Below are positions 54,744 through 64,000 of a stretch of DNA of 64,000 nucleotides, one piece after another. Both the position numbers and the translations under genes were made by a program. The stretch spans positions 2,852,001 to 2,916,000 of the forward strand of contig CM065652.1 of the NCBI GenBank assembly GCA_033220425.1. The letters are read 5' to 3'. The first letter of the stretch is position 1; every line of letters starts with the position of its first letter. The notes under the pieces are model-generated. The model searched no databases. It saw only the letters and a list, made by a program, of their open reading frames with translations, and was not told the origin of the DNA. This stretch comes from Lepraria neglecta. Lineage: Eukaryota > Ascomycota > Lecanoromycetes > Lecanorales > Stereocaulaceae.

Positions 54744-55322
54744 TCACTCTTCACGGTTGCCATCCGCACCCTCCTCCTCCTCCTCCTCCTCCTCCTCCTC
54801 CTGCTGCTGCTGCTGCTGCTGCCGCAACGCCGTAGGTCGTTCCACCTTCTCTTGGGCCCCTGGATGCTCGTACTGCAAATAAACAAACCAATAGTCTCTA
54901 CACTCATCCCTTGTGCGGCCCGTTAGTTGCCGCGCAGTCAAATCCCAATCCCCGCCTAATTCGGAAAAGTCCACCAGGAGATTGTCTTCCCTTGGAGTCC
55001 AGTCGTAAGGTCTCAGGGCGGGGTTGTTCCTAAAACCTGGGCACTTTCTCTTTATCACGGTCCACCACTTCATTTTGCAATCATCCGCGTCGTGTCCAGG
55101 AAGTTGTTGGGAGATGGCTTTCCAGTCGACTTCAGGATTATCGTACAGCAGGTCGAGAAAGAGTTTGTTTTCTTCTACTCGTATCCATCTCGTTGTTGGC
55201 TGGGTAGGTTCGGCTAACAAGAGTTGGACAGTCCCCATAACAGCGTTGCCATGAGCGTTGCCATGGGCGTAGGCATAGGGACTGGATGGGTTCGTCCACG
55301 GGTTGTTTGGTTGGTAATTCAT
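54744..55322 (-). CDS. two-SANT/Myb-like DNA-binding protein with Q/E tail
   Basis: A single exon of 192 aa from the first in-frame ATG at 55322 (MNYQPNNPWTNPSSPYAYAH). Two Myb/SANT repeats follow. The first is about 45-95 (TTRWIRVEENKLFLDLLYDN, then DWKAISQQLPGHDADDCKMK, then WW). The second is about 108-155 (YDWTPREDNLLVDFSELGGD, then WDLTARQLTGRTRDECRDYW). The tail is a run of Gln then Glu encoded by (CAG)n and (GAG)n, ending GADGNREE. Spacing of the tryptophans fits a small DNA-binding regulator; no target is known. An upstream extension with a non-ATG start would add about 24 residues. The repeat tail is expected to vary in length between strains. Confidence 0.72.
   Translation of the reverse strand: MNYQPNNPWTNPSSPYAYAHGNAHGNAVMGTVQLLLAEPTQPTTRWIRVEENKLFLDLLYDNPEVDWKAISQQLPGHDADDCKMKWWTVIKRKCPGFRNNPALRPYDWTPREDNLLVDFSELGGDWDLTARQLTGRTRDECRDYWFVYLQYEHPGAQEKVERPTALRQQQQQQQEEEEEEEEEEGADGNREE
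54770..54823. repeat. trinucleotide microsatellite (CTC)n(CTG)n
   Basis: About ten CTC units are followed by seven CTG units on the plus strand, coding the Glu and Gln runs of the SANT protein on the minus strand. Confidence 0.9.
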
Positions 55323-56351
55323 TGTCTCGTTAGGGAAAATCTCTGATAATAATGAAGGCAAAATCTTAATCGATCCCCAGCCAGACAAGTTCAATCTTTG
55401 TCCCGACTTCTGAGCTGCAAGTCAAGCCATTGTGGTTGAGGCGTCAAGTCAGTACAGAGCGAGGGTCACTTTATACTGATAGCGGCTGAATATTAAGCAA
55501 ACGGCGGTCGCATGACTACGATAATTAGTCGCTTTTGCCTTTTTCGTGAAGCAAACGCTTTACACTAAAATCTCTGCTCGAACATTTTACGAGATGGGCA
55601 GAGGACCCTTGATTTACGCTGCAATCGCACCAACTCGCAGCTCAAGTTCGTCACTCCTAGCAGTATTTCTGCTTATATGTCTCTGGGGACGTGCAAAAAG
55701 AAGCTTCATCACTCTCTCAGAACAACACTTCGCGGCTTAATTTCTGTGCCAGCTGACCAGAATTAGGCTCAAACTTATTGGAAAACGTATAGAGGAAAGG
55801 TTGACTCCCCCTGTGAATGGAGGCAAAGCGGAAGCCGACTCAGTATGGTTTGGAGTTCTGCGGGTTCAATGGGAGCCATGACCTTCATGTATTTTCATAA
55901 TGCTGAGCAGTCTTCCACTCATTCCGTGGCCGGTAAGAGCCACATCCTATAGATTTAAGAGCCGCGAGGAGCAGCAACTTTGACCACACAGGGGTTAAAT
56001 CCCCAACCACGGCGTCCAATTTCGATATGTTACCTGCGCCGAAGCGCGTTATCGTAGACTATGGAGCTTCGTTTCTGCTGATTAAGACTTCAGAAATCCG
56101 GAATAATTGGCAAGTTGAGCTTCTTTAAAGCTCGGAGGCTACCATTCTCCACTCTAGTATACTCGACATCACGACTTCAGCAACTCAAGGAAGGGCAAAA
56201 TATTTCACTCGTACAGGCAAACTGTCATAAAAGAAACACAACTTTCATCTAAGCTATCTAACTGCTAACGAGATACATAATCTGTGCTCTCCAACCTTGC
56301 CAGTGCTAAAAACAAACATTCTGAAACCATACCCTATCCCCGCGTCCCTTT
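55323..56351. other. intergenic, no gene seen
   Basis: About 1 kb. A plus-strand frame at 55546-55740 lacks support. Nothing else recognised. Confidence 0.4.
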
Positions 56352-56630
56352 CTACCGATACACCGCCGTCCATCTCGGCCGCCCATTCTCAATCCCCGGC
56401 GCCTCTCTCACTTCCCACAAAGGCCTCGTTATCCTCAGCGGCTTGTTCTCAATGCCATTCTCGAGTACAGGAGGAGCGAGAAATATAACAGTCGGTCTCG
56501 TGTCCCGGTTTGTCACATCTCTCAATGTTCCTCTGGGGCTGGCTGTGAAGGAGATGCGGGTAGGAGTAATCACGGTGCCTTTGGGACGAAGAGGGTATAC
56601 TTGATCAGTGAAGCCTGCCATGTTGGCCAT
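56352..56630 (-). CDS. small hypothetical protein, 92 aa
   Basis: The frame has a good start context (cacaATGGC) and reads MANMAGFTDQVYPLRPKGTV onwards. It is basic and Pro/Thr/Arg-rich, without a signal peptide, Cys pairs or a known domain. The 5' side holds a short direct repeat (56655-56697). It could be a real small gene or chance; the opposite-strand frame over the same bases starts with GTG and is less likely. Confidence 0.35.
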   Translation of the reverse strand: MANMAGFTDQVYPLRPKGTVITPTRISFTASPRGTLRDVTNRDTRPTVIFLAPPVLENGIENKPLRITRPLWEVREAPGIENGRPRWTAVYR

Positions 56631-56654
56631 TGTGGTTGATGTTAGCAGTTGGTT

Positions 56655-56697
56655 GTAGAGTGGTGCTTGTGGTAGTGGATGTAGAGTGGTGCTTGTG
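56655..56697. repeat. short direct repeat, 17 bp twice, period 26 bp
   Basis: gtagagtggtgcttgtg occurs at 56655-56671 and 56681-56697, just upstream of the 92-aa frame. Confidence 0.7.
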
Positions 56698-57629
56698 TGA
56701 AATAGCAGTGGTTGTTCTTTGGCTTTGAAATGGGAGATGTAGAGGAAAAACAGCGGAGGAAGATGCAGAGGATTTCTTCGGCTTTAAGCCTGGGAAATGC
56801 CATTATTTTTTTGCCCAAGCCGCCATGTGAAAAGCGATTTTTTGCATACTGAGTCACGAAATCTGTTCAAGCTACGCAAGTTGCGCAAGTAAGAGGTATA
56901 TATTTATTGCTCTAAAGCATGTGATAGTATGCGAACTATAACCATGAGAGCCACGAAAGCATGCAATATCGAGAAGAGAGAGCATCAACGTAAGGAGACA
57001 GTACTAGAGCATTGATGTGGAATTTCGCACACTCGAAAGGACCTCCAAGCAATGTGCTTACCTATTCCCGCATTTTTCATCCAAAGGAGTCCAACTTACG
57101 ATACTCACCTCACAGGCTTCACCCTTTTTCTGAAGCTTGCTCAAACTAAGCCTTCAGAGAATGATTTTAAAACCTGCGCTGCCCTTGCGCTGCTGTTCGG
57201 CGCGGATAAGCTCAAGAGTGACTCAATAGTTGGGGGAAACCATGGTTTCAACGAGCTTGGCAGGAACAGAAGATGATTTTCTTACACTGAGGATGCAAGT
57301 GCTGACGGCATTGAGAGCGAATTGAGATGGAGCATTCACATGTGCTGCGCAGGTTTAAGCAAAAATGCCTGACTTTCCACTGTTTTCCAGTAATGTTGCG
57401 GTCGTTTCTATAATTCCATCGACGACCAGCACGGCCTTCATATTCAGCCCTGATCAGTCAGCTGTTCCAAACACTTTACTAGAATGAAGAAAAATACGAA
57501 TTGTGTACCGTTGTGTTGGAGCGTAGTATCTTGGGTTGGTATATACATAGATAAAAATTCTAACGAGTCAATCACAGCACAACAGTGTGGTATGATGGGC
57601 ACTGATGTCTAGTTCGATCCCAAATACCT
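56698..57629. other. intergenic, no gene seen
   Basis: About 930 bp up to the 3' end of NTR1. A plus-strand frame at 57052-57276 has no recognisable feature. Confidence 0.45.
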
Positions 57630-59882
57630 CTACCTCTTTTCCGCTTTAGCCACCAATCCTTCATCCAAGCCCATAGGCATGAAGGTCCGACTCTCAGTAC
57701 TTTCCCTTGCAGCGCCACGCACCCAGACGACATCACCCTTGAGATAGACAACAATGCCTCCTTTACCGCTCGCGCTAGCTGTGATGCGGAATAAAGGCAA
57801 GCCAGTCTGCAAATCTGCTTCGCGAAGCGGAACCATGAACAGGCCGTTCTCTGCGCACCAGTCGTCGACGACGTCTTTGAACGTGGTTGGCGTCTCTAGA
57901 GATTGCGCAGGTTTGGGTATTGACGTTGTGTCCAGAGGTGTCGATGGTGCAGGCGGGAGAGCTGGACTAGCTGATGGTGTCTCTAACTGTGTAGCCACGT
58001 CCACACCTTCCTCTAGTGCGTCGAGTGCGATGTTGAGTGTTGCAACACCCTTCTGCCATTCGGCGTCAACGATAGGTAGCTCATTAAAACCAGGAGATAA
58101 TCGATCGTTGAGCTCCTGTTTCCACCACTGATACCACTGGTTAACCTCACCATAATTGGGAGCTTCAGAGGTGAGCCAGAGGTAAAGAGTCTGGTGCCAT
58201 TTAGGGAAGAACTCCGCGACAAAAAGGTGGGCTATTGCGGTGAGCGGGAACTGCGATTTCCATTTCAGTACGTCTTCCAAAGGAGTGAGATCCTGATCTG
58301 GTGGGTTGACTTCGAAATTTTCGGAGAGATGTAGTGCCAGGCGCGGAAGAAGGTGCCGGACAAGCATCGATGATAGCTCGGATTTGAACATCGACCGCCA
58401 TCGATCGAGGCCAGGAAGAACACCAGTAATCAGGTCCCAGGTAGATAACGCAGCCTTGAGCTTCCGTTTCACGTCTGATAGCAACCCAATTGAGCTCCTT
58501 GGGTCAGTGTGCTGTTCATCGAGGTACGGCAGCCATGGAAAGACCCATTCATGTGGCTGGCCATGGCGGGACCTTCGTGGCCTCCATGATGCAACGGCAT
58601 CTGATAGACGACGGACAACAAGTTGGTCGATGACATTGGCGAGGATGAAAGGTGGGAGGACTGGTTTCCAGATGTCGATTAAATTAGTGAGAGGCCTTGA
58701 ATCATGGACGTCCCAGTCATTGGTGATAGCAGATCTGACTGGTGGAAGCCATAGTGTATAAATCATAGTCTCGTAATGTGTAGTCGATTTGCTTTGAGGT
58801 TTAGCATAAGAAACCCCATTCTGCAATGCTAGTTCCGTGCTGGTGGATTCTGGATCAATACCAATCATATGTTGAAGCCTTTCAAGATGAGGTACCACGC
58901 TATTAGGCTGCTGGAGTGGCTTCCAGTCTTGCATGGCGGATTTGAATAATGGATGTATGGCTGCAATAGCAATCTCTCGCAAACCAAATGGGTCATCCTG
59001 GGCCGGTACCGATTGCTCCAGTAATTCAAGCTTTTCAACGATTATGTTCCATGTATTTTCTTCGTCTGAGTCAGCCAAGTACAAATTCTGTAATTCCTCC
59101 ACGACAACGATCGCCTCGGCTATCGCGCAGGTCTCTTCATCCTCCTTACTTATCCCCAAAGACAGCTGTGTCTCTTCATCTTCAAAGTATGTCTTCCGCT
59201 CTTTCAGATTGTTCCACTCATTCGTAAATTCTTCTAGGTCTCTTCTAGCTCGGCGAGCGATCTTTGTAGACTCTGTTTCGGCTGGTACCATAGCATTCTG
59301 AGTGTTCATCAATCCAGTTGTGGAAGTGAGAAGCCTCGTCTCCTGACCCGTAGCATCAATGATAGACTTCAGAACATTGGGCACTTCGAGTCCATCCGCA
59401 GCTGCTTCCATCTCCGCCGCCGTTCTGTATTTCTGCTTTGGCCTGGCTACCGGTGTGCTTGCTCCACTCGTTGCCCCAGACTTCCTCTTCTCTTTCAGCC
59501 TTCTTTTCCTTTTCCTTTCCTCCTCGGAGTCCTCCACAGTTTCCCCTCGAAAAGCGGCTTCTCTCTTCTCCTCTTCCTTCGCCTGCTTCGTCTTCTCTTT
59601 CACAGCCCCCAACCCAGCTCCTTGCGGCCTCAACTGCGTTTCGATGGGGGCCAGCCTTCCACGTCCCGTAGCCCCCAGACCTTGGCCCTCCACATGACCC
59701 ATCTTTGCCATCATTCTGGCTGCGAAAGAATTAGGAGCCGCAGGCGATGCCCCCGCATTCCCATTCCCCATGCTGTTTGGAGCTGCAGGCCGCATCATGT
59801 TTGTCTTGCGCCTTTTGTATCGATGATCTGAGTCTGAAGACTCGTCTCCATCCTCAGCAGCGGCCATCTTAAAATGAGGCAT
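57630..59882 (-). CDS. spliceosome-disassembly factor NTR1/TFIP11 (G-patch, GCFC domain)
   Basis: A single exon; the first in-frame ATG is at 59882 (MPHFKMAAAEDGDESSDSDH), giving 750 aa. A basic KRRKTN follows, then a G-patch at about 45-90 (FAARMMAKMGHVEGQGLG, then GRGRLAPIETQLRPQGAGLG). A charged Lys/Glu region contains KRKRRLKEKRKSG. The large GCFC/PAXBP1-like helical domain spans about 200-620 (VVVEELQNLYLADSDEENTW, LTNLIDIWKPVLPPFILANV, FPWLPYLDEQH, KSELSSMLVRHLLPRLALHL, FVAEFFPKWHQTLYLWL). The C terminus (DVVDDWCAENGLFMVPL) is typical. In yeast Ntr1 (Spp382) activates the helicase Prp43 through its G-patch to take apart intron-lariat spliceosomes. Order, length and motifs all agree. The gene is divergent from the next one with 486 bp between starts. 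Confidence 0.92.
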   Translation of the reverse strand: MPHFKMAAAEDGDESSDSDHRYKRRKTNMMRPAAPNSMGNGNAGASPAAPNSFAARMMAKMGHVEGQGLGATGRGRLAPIETQLRPQGAGLGAVKEKTKQAKEEEKREAAFRGETVEDSEEERKRKRRLKEKRKSGATSGASTPVARPKQKYRTAAEMEAAADGLEVPNVLKSIIDATGQETRLLTSTTGLMNTQNAMVPAETESTKIARRARRDLEEFTNEWNNLKERKTYFEDEETQLSLGISKEDEETCAIAEAIVVVEELQNLYLADSDEENTWNIIVEKLELLEQSVPAQDDPFGLREIAIAAIHPLFKSAMQDWKPLQQPNSVVPHLERLQHMIGIDPESTSTELALQNGVSYAKPQSKSTTHYETMIYTLWLPPVRSAITNDWDVHDSRPLTNLIDIWKPVLPPFILANVIDQLVVRRLSDAVASWRPRRSRHGQPHEWVFPWLPYLDEQHTDPRSSIGLLSDVKRKLKAALSTWDLITGVLPGLDRWRSMFKSELSSMLVRHLLPRLALHLSENFEVNPPDQDLTPLEDVLKWKSQFPLTAIAHLFVAEFFPKWHQTLYLWLTSEAPNYGEVNQWYQWWKQELNDRLSPGFNELPIVDAEWQKGVATLNIALDALEEGVDVATQLETPSASPALPPAPSTPLDTTSIPKPAQSLETPTTFKDVVDDWCAENGLFMVPLREADLQTGLPLFRITASASGKGGIVVYLKGDVVWVRGAARESTESRTFMPMGLDEGLVAKAEKR

Positions 59883-60368
59883 GTTGAAGGTGACTCGAAA
59901 GTCGTTATTGTCACCTTGAAGATTCGCTGAATCTGTCGAAGAGTCAATTGTCTTTGATGCCAAGCCACTGTTGCAGGGCTCGCGATGGTATCTTAAGAAC
60001 GAATCGGAATTTCCCCGCCAGTGTCTCCGGTGCAACCCCTAGGGTAGGGTCCTCTCCCCACAAATCTATATCTTTGGGAACTTTACCATTCAATAACAGC
60101 ACAACAAGGGATTTTTACAGGTCGTTTTCGCCTACGAAGTTGTGGAAGCCTATGAGTTGAGTAAGTCTGCAACAGCAAGTTAAGTTGTAGCTGCAGCCAT
60201 TCGGGCTCTATCCCTGAATAAAATGGGGTTCCGGTCTATTTTTGCCACCGCGAACAGGGATCTTCATCTTATCTCAAGGGTCCTTCCGCGAGTGGCTCCG
60301 TCCCGTACAATTCTGGAAATCGATATCTCTCTCATGCGCAGGCAATCTCCGGTGTACGGCGTTCAATT
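59883..60368. promoter_or_regulatory. shared divergent promoter region (NTR1 and disordered protein gene)
   Basis: A 486-bp gap between divergent starts; no specific element identified. Confidence 0.45.
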
Positions 60369-63302
60369 ATGGCCTATAATGCCCTTGCCCAGGGTGAGCT
60401 CGATGCTCGCTCTGATTCTGATTATTCTTGTGCCTCAACATCTCCATTTGATCACCACGAATCAGTTGAGGGCAATTCTCCAGAGCTAGAATCACGGTCT
60501 CGTGCCAGACGCTCAGACGCGATGGATGCTCCTCGCACAGTCTCCCGGGAAGGATCTGTCCTCAGACACCCCACTCCAGATCTACAGTCCTTACAAGGTG
60601 CTTACGTTGGCAATGTGGAGCGTCTGGAAGAGAGCGCAGAGAGACTGAGCTTATCGTCAGACATTGAAGAAGAGCTTCGGAAGATTAAGATGGAGCAGCG
60701 GAGGTCGGAAAGCAGGAGATCTTCGGCATTGAACTCGCCCGTCGAACAAGAGGACCATGATCCATCTTTACATCGACAGACATCATACGGTTACGGATCC
60801 CACGCGTCAAACTCAATCGTTGGCACAAACAACGTTGCGCGCTCGGGTGGCTTTTCCCCTGCAGCATATTTTGCCTCTCCAAGGAACTCAGTGCGCTCAG
60901 GATCGCAGTCTCATCAGAGTTCGGTGAAAAGGTCTACATCGTATGGGACTCGACTCACACAGGTCTCTGAGCCTGAACAAGAGGGCAAACCACTCGATTC
61001 TCCAATATCCACCCGCTTCGTACCTACTGTCGTGCAACCGGAACCTCTCGCAAACGCATTACGAGTCATTAACGATGGGCAATTCAATCTCGACAATATC
61101 GGTATTCCTCGTACAGAGCCCGAGGAGCCAGAATTCGCCGACCAAAAACCAGAGCCTCGAAGATCTTCTGACATGTATCGACAGGCGAGTGGGCTTTTCG
61201 CCGACTTTGACGGAGTCCACTCACCTCAATTGAATGACCAACACAACGCGCCTGACGACTTCGATCGAAGAGTATCGAGCTATCCTCCACCCTCCGCCAG
61301 ACCTGTGTCGTACATGCAGCCAACTCCATCCGACAACATGGTCTATTATCCTGCTCCAGTCCCTATGATGCTCAATCTTCCAAAAAGGCTATCCAGAATA
61401 CCCGTAGCTCCACATCGAGACAAAAGGCGTTCAGAACTGCTTGGCAGCTTGCCTAAAGAGGCGCGAAAGTCGGCAGCATGGCTCCCCGATGTGCTAGAAG
61501 GTCTACCTGAAGGAAGTCATCACGATGAAGATGACCGGTCGATGTCTGCGAGAGAAATAAAGAGGCGTACAATGGCCAATCTACCACCTCAATTACGGGC
61601 TACCATGTTCTTCGACCAACCCGCCGCTCGGCAAGATATTGAGTTGAAAGCAGAGTCCGCCGTGGCAACACTGGACAGCATTCTTGATGCCTCAGCATTT
61701 GCTCCTGTCAGTGCATTTACCGATCATCCAATCGTAGGCCACTTGGGTGCAGATGTCTATCGCAAGGCTCCCGTCAAGCCCAGGAATATTACGCCTACAG
61801 AAGCAAAGGATCTAGGCAAAAGAAGAAGCTCTATCAATCTACTAACGAAGCGCCGCAGCTCTTCAAGCCTACTCGATCAGTCTAAGAATCGGAGCTCCAC
61901 GACTCTGCTCACGAAGCGCGACAGTAATTCAAACTTACTCGAAGGTACTAAAAAGCGAAACAGCTTGATGAGCTTAGGAAGCCATTTCGGTAAGAGAAAC
62001 AGCAGTGCTCAGGCACTTCAGACTGCCGAGGAGTATCATGAAGTCGAAGCAGCGGAGCTGCATGGCGAAGAAGCTCTTCTGCGACATTTCGATGATGGCG
62101 AACTCACCAAATTCCATGATGAAATGGAGGAGCCAGAGCCAGAGCAGGTCGACGGAGAGGAACATGATAACGACTTCATTGGGCAGCCTACAACACTGCT
62201 AGCTGAATTACAGATGCGCAAGCAACAACAAAAGCAGCGCAATCGGACAGCGGCAACAGCGTTCCCTGACGGCATGCATTCGACTCTCCTCCAGCTAGAT
62301 GCCGTAGCACAAGTCCAAAAGCAGGCAAGAAGGCAAAAACGTACACAGCTTGCTTGGGAAGACCCCGATGTACAACACCCTGGGGCCGAGAACGAGGACG
62401 ATGAGGATGTCCCGCTTGGCATGCTCTTCCCAAAGCGCAACACGGATAACATGGGGAATTCACGCCGTCTCCGCGAAGATCGGCCATTAGGGTTGATAGC
62501 AAGGCGCGACATCGAAGATAATGAACCCCTCAGCCATCGCCGTGCCCGGCTACGAGGCGGAGATCCACTTGCACGCACTGCAAGCCCTGATAAGAGAAAC
62601 AGCATGTATACGCTCGACCCACTCAACTTCGAAGACACCAACATCGATCCTCAGAACAATGACGAAGAAGAAAACGAGACCCTCGGCCAACGCATCCGCC
62701 GCCTGAAAGCAACCCAAATACCGTATCAGCCCCGCCCCGTCAGCGGTGACTTCGCCAGCGAAATGATGTCGCAACTCGGCGTCACGTCCCCCGCCGAACA
62801 ACCTCCTCAGCGACCCCAACCTCAACGCACCACGACCAAAACACCCGACCTTCTCGAGGAAGAAACCCTGGGTCAGCTCCGCAAACGCCTACAAGCTGAA
62901 GCCAACCGCAATGCCAGCGGCGAGAGCAACGGCGCCTCAGCTCGCCCGCCCATAACCACACGCCGCAGTATGGCCGACCTACTGCAAGCACACCCAGCAG
63001 CAGGTGCTGGTGCTGCTGCTCCCGTACGGGCGTTTTCGAATGAGATCAAATTTGCTCCGGCGCCGAAGACGAGGAGTACGGCGTGGGCAATGAACCAGAC
63101 GATGCAAGCCTCGATGGGGCACTTACCGATGGCGAGTGGATTCGGTGCAGCTAATAGCGTGTACCCAAATGGCACTGCAGGCTTGAATGCGTATGCGAAT
63201 GGAGAAAGTTACTACCCTCATCCGATAATGCAGCAGCCTGTGGAGCCGGATCTAAGACAGAGGGATATGATTGATCGGTGGAGGCAGAGTGTGATGCAAT
63301 GA
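60369..63302 (+). CDS. large disordered conserved fungal protein, function unknown
   Basis: A single exon of 977 aa from ATG 60369 (MAYNALAQGELDARSDSDYS). It is Ser/Arg/Pro-rich with conserved-looking islands: RLEESAERLSLSSDIEEELR, GGFSPAAYFASPRNSVRSGS, MMLNLPKRLSRIP, RRSELLGSLPKEARKSAAWL and MANLPPQLRATMFFDQP. A degenerate internal repeat follows (KRRSSINLLTKRRSSSSLL, KNRSSTTLLTKRDSNSNLL, KKRNSLMSLGSHFGKRNSS), three or four copies of a KRxSsxxLL unit that could be phosphorylated by basophilic kinases. After it come TLLAELQMRKQQQKQRNR, ENETLGQRIRRLKATQ and EEETLGQLRKRLQAEA, and a C terminus DLRQRDMIDRWRQSVMQ. I know it only as a conserved Pezizomycotina hypothetical; no enzyme fold is seen. 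Confidence 0.82.
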   Translation: MAYNALAQGELDARSDSDYSCASTSPFDHHESVEGNSPELESRSRARRSDAMDAPRTVSREGSVLRHPTPDLQSLQGAYVGNVERLEESAERLSLSSDIEEELRKIKMEQRRSESRRSSALNSPVEQEDHDPSLHRQTSYGYGSHASNSIVGTNNVARSGGFSPAAYFASPRNSVRSGSQSHQSSVKRSTSYGTRLTQVSEPEQEGKPLDSPISTRFVPTVVQPEPLANALRVINDGQFNLDNIGIPRTEPEEPEFADQKPEPRRSSDMYRQASGLFADFDGVHSPQLNDQHNAPDDFDRRVSSYPPPSARPVSYMQPTPSDNMVYYPAPVPMMLNLPKRLSRIPVAPHRDKRRSELLGSLPKEARKSAAWLPDVLEGLPEGSHHDEDDRSMSAREIKRRTMANLPPQLRATMFFDQPAARQDIELKAESAVATLDSILDASAFAPVSAFTDHPIVGHLGADVYRKAPVKPRNITPTEAKDLGKRRSSINLLTKRRSSSSLLDQSKNRSSTTLLTKRDSNSNLLEGTKKRNSLMSLGSHFGKRNSSAQALQTAEEYHEVEAAELHGEEALLRHFDDGELTKFHDEMEEPEPEQVDGEEHDNDFIGQPTTLLAELQMRKQQQKQRNRTAATAFPDGMHSTLLQLDAVAQVQKQARRQKRTQLAWEDPDVQHPGAENEDDEDVPLGMLFPKRNTDNMGNSRRLREDRPLGLIARRDIEDNEPLSHRRARLRGGDPLARTASPDKRNSMYTLDPLNFEDTNIDPQNNDEEENETLGQRIRRLKATQIPYQPRPVSGDFASEMMSQLGVTSPAEQPPQRPQPQRTTTKTPDLLEEETLGQLRKRLQAEANRNASGESNGASARPPITTRRSMADLLQAHPAAGAGAAAPVRAFSNEIKFAPAPKTRSTAWAMNQTMQASMGHLPMASGFGAANSVYPNGTAGLNAYANGESYYPHPIMQQPVEPDLRQRDMIDRWRQSVMQ

Positions 63303-64000
63303 AGGGCTTGCATTGATTTATAGACCCTTCTTCATTGGGAAGCCCATTTGCGACGCATGAAGGAATGGTGGAAATCAGTTCTCTGTATTCTTCTGCTGAT
63401 GGTAGCCTTCTGAGACATCTCGCTTTGGGACTCACTCTACACGTCGTTTAACCAGGTTTACGGCCGTATCATGACTTGATGAAAGCGTGACGCTTCCAGG
63501 ACGATACACTTGGAGGGATTCTGTGTATTACTCGTGTAAGAATATCCAGAACGGCCTTTGCTTCAGATACATAGCTTTTGACAATACAATTTTTATTATC
63601 TGTGGCCTTTTCTTTGCAGGAAATTTCTAACTACATCTATGGCGCCTGATCTTAAGTACTGTGTAACAGACTCCTGAACAGGATCGCTTTTTCCCACTGC
63701 ATTGTTGCTCCTTTTTCCTGCCACGACCCCCTTTCTGTATTTCTACGTCTCTTTCGGCAGGGTCATCAGGGGCACAGTCCTGAGTATGATCATCAAGACA
63801 CGGTAGCGAAGCATTCCGTATAATCAAGAGCTGAGTCATCGAGGTGCATTCGGCTCTGGGTCTCTGAGCCTGATGGTGCCATCACTGGTCCCTCTTGGAG
63901 AGATTTTCAAGGACGCCCCCTCATTTCGCTCTCCACCCCTCTTCGCATTTCCAGGTACCGCGTTGTCAGCCACCGGGCCTGGCCCCCTCTTCTCCGCCCC
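63303..64000. other. 3' flank to window end, no gene seen
   Basis: About 700 bp. A minus-strand frame at 63627-63839 has no recognisable feature. A gene could begin beyond the window edge. Confidence 0.4.

Noticed and set aside
55980-56010. ggggttaaatcccc considered as a tRNA T-arm
   Set aside because: No acceptor, D or anticodon arms at the right distances.

Overview
The window is nuclear DNA of a filamentous ascomycete (Pezizomycotina). The evidence is short spliceosomal introns (mostly 43-70 nt, GTRNGT...YAG), several of them with clear CTRAC-like branch points. There are also typical Pezizomycotina families: CFEM, DUF7708, NACHT-ankyrin STAND proteins, an F-box/WD40 protein with a glutamine-rich insert, and an ERG27-type ketoreductase. 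I cannot fix the class. I see no tRNA, rRNA or CRISPR array.

Layout. 0.3-2.0 kb holds a mitochondrial DNAJC28-like protein. From 2.6 to 18.2 kb is an accessory, decaying stretch. It has two convergent broken membrane-protein genes, a GPI-anchored protein with an uncertain 5' end, a small Kex2-type cysteine-rich secreted peptide between two decayed repeat copies, a cytochrome P450 pseudogene, and a NACHT-ankyrin-ZZ (NLR-like) pseudogene that contains a nested 437-bp inverted-repeat element. 18.6-20.1 kb is an intact aspartic protease, followed by a three-copy tandem repeat.

21.6-39.6 kb is core genome: ERG27 (sterol 3-ketoreductase), a CFEM receptor-like membrane protein, PAC1/LIS1 head-to-head with a STU2/XMAP215 gene, ribosomal protein eL8 head-to-head with an F-box/WD40 protein, and a large disordered conserved protein. 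39.7-49 kb is accessory again: a coiled-coil pseudogene, a second three-copy tandem repeat, then an intact divergent pair made of a DUF7708 protein and a large AAA ATPase. 50-64 kb is mostly core: a centrosomin-motif protein, a broken secreted-protein gene, a two-SANT protein with a Q/E microsatellite tail, the spliceosome-disassembly factor NTR1/TFIP11, and a large disordered conserved protein.

Themes. Three genes concern microtubules: PAC1 and STU2 share one promoter, and the centrosomin-motif protein is a candidate gamma-tubulin tether. At least four genes carry TAA/TAG codons where CAA/CAG would keep the frame, which looks like C-to-T decay of the kind RIP produces. The accessory blocks hold innate-immunity-like architectures, one dead (NACHT-ankyrin) and one apparently alive (DUF7708 plus AAA). 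The exon joins given here were worked out by hand from splice consensus and frame; where the total length divides by three I say so.
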